Below, one piece after another: positions 62,941 through 64,000 of a DNA stretch of 64,000 bases. Below the pieces are notes generated by a model. That model did not search any database and had not been told where the DNA came from. It saw only the letters and a list, made by a program, of their open reading frames with translations. A program made the translations under genes and the position numbers. The stretch comes from Bacteroidota bacterium (GTDB lineage Bacteria; Bacteroidota; Bacteroidia; Bacteroidales; JAAUTT01). The DNA lies in assembly GCA_030706405.1 (NCBI GenBank), contig JAUZOO010000007.1, positions 124,001 to 188,000 of the forward strand. Reading direction: 5' to 3'. Positions within the stretch are counted from its first letter, which is position 1, and each line of letters begins with the position of its first letter.

Positions 62941-64000
62941 TGAGCAGTAAATTTTATGATCAGTTGACGACAATCGTTCAATCGTCTATTAATTTGGGAA
63001 TTGGCCATTTAACAACTGACGCCAATGGCTTTGCAGGTAATTCATTTGTGGCGCGCGGCAAAAAACTTATCAATTTTGCTCTTTGCGATTATTTGGCTTT
63101 AGGGCACGATGACAGACTAAAAAAGGGAGCTATCAGGGCAATTTTGGATCATGGGTTCTTTGCTTCTGTGTCCAAAGTTTATGTGAAGTTGGACATCTAT
63201 GAGAAAGCAGAGGAATACCTTTCGTATGTTTTTGACAAACCAACCTTGTTGTTTCCCCGAACAACGCTTGCTCACATGGGAGTGTTACCCGTACTTGCGG
63301 ATAAGGACGATGCTGTGATTCTTGATCATCATGTACATACCAGTGTACGTGTGGCATCGGACCTGCTTAGAAGTTACGGTGTACATGTCGAAACTATTCG
63401 GCATAACCGAATGGATATTCTGGAAGATCGAATCAAAGATCTCAAAAACAAATACACACATGTTTGGTACCTTGCCGATGGTATATATTCGACGTATGGA
63501 GACAATCTTCCAATCAATGATATACGCCGACTGCTCAATGATTACGAACAATTTCATGTTTACATCGACGATTCGCATGGCATGAGCTGGGCTGGAACCA
63601 ATGGTAAAGGATTTATAAACGAGAATCTGGGAAGTCATCCGCATATGATTCTATCCACATCCCTTTGTAAGGGTTATGGAGCCGAAGGAGGCGTAATTGT
63701 TTGCAATGACGAAGAAGTTAAGAAAAAGTTGGGAACCTGCGCTGCTCCCCTAATCTTTACTTCGCCTATAAGTCCGTCAACCTTGGGCGCTATTATTGAA
63801 TCAGCCAAAATTCATCTTTCCAGCGAAATTGACATACGGCAAGCCGAACTTAAAGAGCGTATCGATCTTTTTAATACAACATCGCAACAATTAGAACTTC
63901 CGTTAATCAGTGCTCCCAATACTCCCATTGGCTTTTTCTTTACAGGTGCAACCGATTTAAGTCAGGAGCTCTGCGCAAGCCTTATGCGAAGAGGATATTA
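62941..64000 (+). CDS. Alpha-oxoamine synthase-like PLP enzyme (partial, runs off window)
   Basis: An uninterrupted frame from ATG 62941 to the window end (353 codons seen), missing its C-terminus. It reads MSSKFYDQLTTIVQSS, then FALCDYLALGHDDRL, VILDHHVHTSVRVASDLL, TIRHNRMDILEDRI, VYIDDSHGMSWAGTNGKG and STSLCKGYGAEGGVIV. These line up with the alpha-oxoamine synthase family (KBL, BioF, serine palmitoyltransferase, CqsA): DDSHG is the PLP-aspartate motif and the Lys in CKGYG is the expected PLP lysine. Such enzymes join an amino acid to an acyl-CoA with loss of CO2. The sequence differs clearly from BioF, so the product is unknown. Controlled by an operator-bearing promoter. Confidence 0.85.

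Noticed and set aside
1-64000. tRNA, rRNA, CRISPR array, insertion sequence or prophage
   Set aside because: I looked for T-loop GGTTCRANTCC strings, regularly spaced repeats, transposase or integrase motifs and phage genes and saw none; a short tRNA could still be missed by eye.

Overview
The window is a stretch of chromosome from a Bacteroidota bacterium, most likely class Bacteroidia (a Bacteroidales/Marinilabiliales-type organism). The evidence is an LpxC-FabZ fusion, a C-terminal type IX secretion (T9SS) sorting domain, families known mainly from this phylum (DUF6427, HYC_CC_PP, DUF6660), and several promoters of the Bacteroidota form TTG-N18/19-TAnnTTTG. I see no rRNA, tRNA, CRISPR array, transposase or prophage. 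Almost all of it reads as core chromosome, with two accessory patches: surface polysaccharide at 33-40 kb and metal efflux at 46.5-53.5 kb.

Layout. 0.3-5.4 kb, minus strand: DUF6427 membrane protein, purD, recO and dxs, with an OmpA-type lipoprotein diverging at 5.6 kb. 6.7-9.3 kb: adenosylcobalamin-dependent ribonucleotide reductase behind a long non-coding upstream region. 9.8-14.4 kb: Kdo transferase (waaA) and gltX, a DedA protein and an orphan xylose-binding-type lipoprotein. 15.0-21.8 kb, minus strand: a complete SUF Fe-S assembly operon, sufB-C-D-S-E plus a MIP18/SufT-like gene and queG, headed by a promoter with a perfect inverted repeat over its predicted start. 22-27.7 kb: thiL, then the lipid A genes lpxD, lpxC/fabZ and lpxA, and an HD phosphohydrolase. 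27.8-32.9 kb, plus strand: rimP-nusA-infB from a textbook promoter, with a leader made of two hairpins.

32.9-40.2 kb is an exopolysaccharide initiation and export group: a short Wza-like protein, an unusual SLBB-LCP fusion, a Wzc-like tyrosine kinase, a small outer-membrane protein and a WcaJ-like initiating transferase. No sugar glycosyltransferases accompany them. 40.5-44.7 kb, minus strand, holds the ribosomal and translation run rplM-rpsI-rpsB-tsf-pyrH-frr. An O-antigen-ligase-like protein follows at 44.9 kb. 46.6-53.5 kb, plus strand, is a metal-handling locus: two small Cys-rich proteins, an HMA-domain protein, a CzcA-type RND pump fused to its own TolC-like outer-membrane factor, and the adaptor. 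It ends at a perfect 50-bp palindrome. 53.6-62 kb, minus strand: a PafA-like phosphatase with altered metal ligands, a T9SS-secreted M14 carboxypeptidase overlapping ychF, a very charged secreted protein, an SDR-type epimerase, nudC and a membrane histidine kinase.

The last 1.7 kb is the least ordinary part. An XRE regulator (minus strand) faces away from an alpha-oxoamine-synthase-like PLP enzyme (plus strand, cut by the window end). A 15-bp-arm inverted repeat overlaps the enzyme's apparent promoter, and a second long-looped hairpin lies in its leader. This looks like a regulated biosynthetic module that continues past the window.

B12 links two distant genes: both the ribonucleotide reductase and QueG need cobalamin. 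No gene for B12 synthesis or uptake, and no recognisable B12 riboswitch, is visible here.
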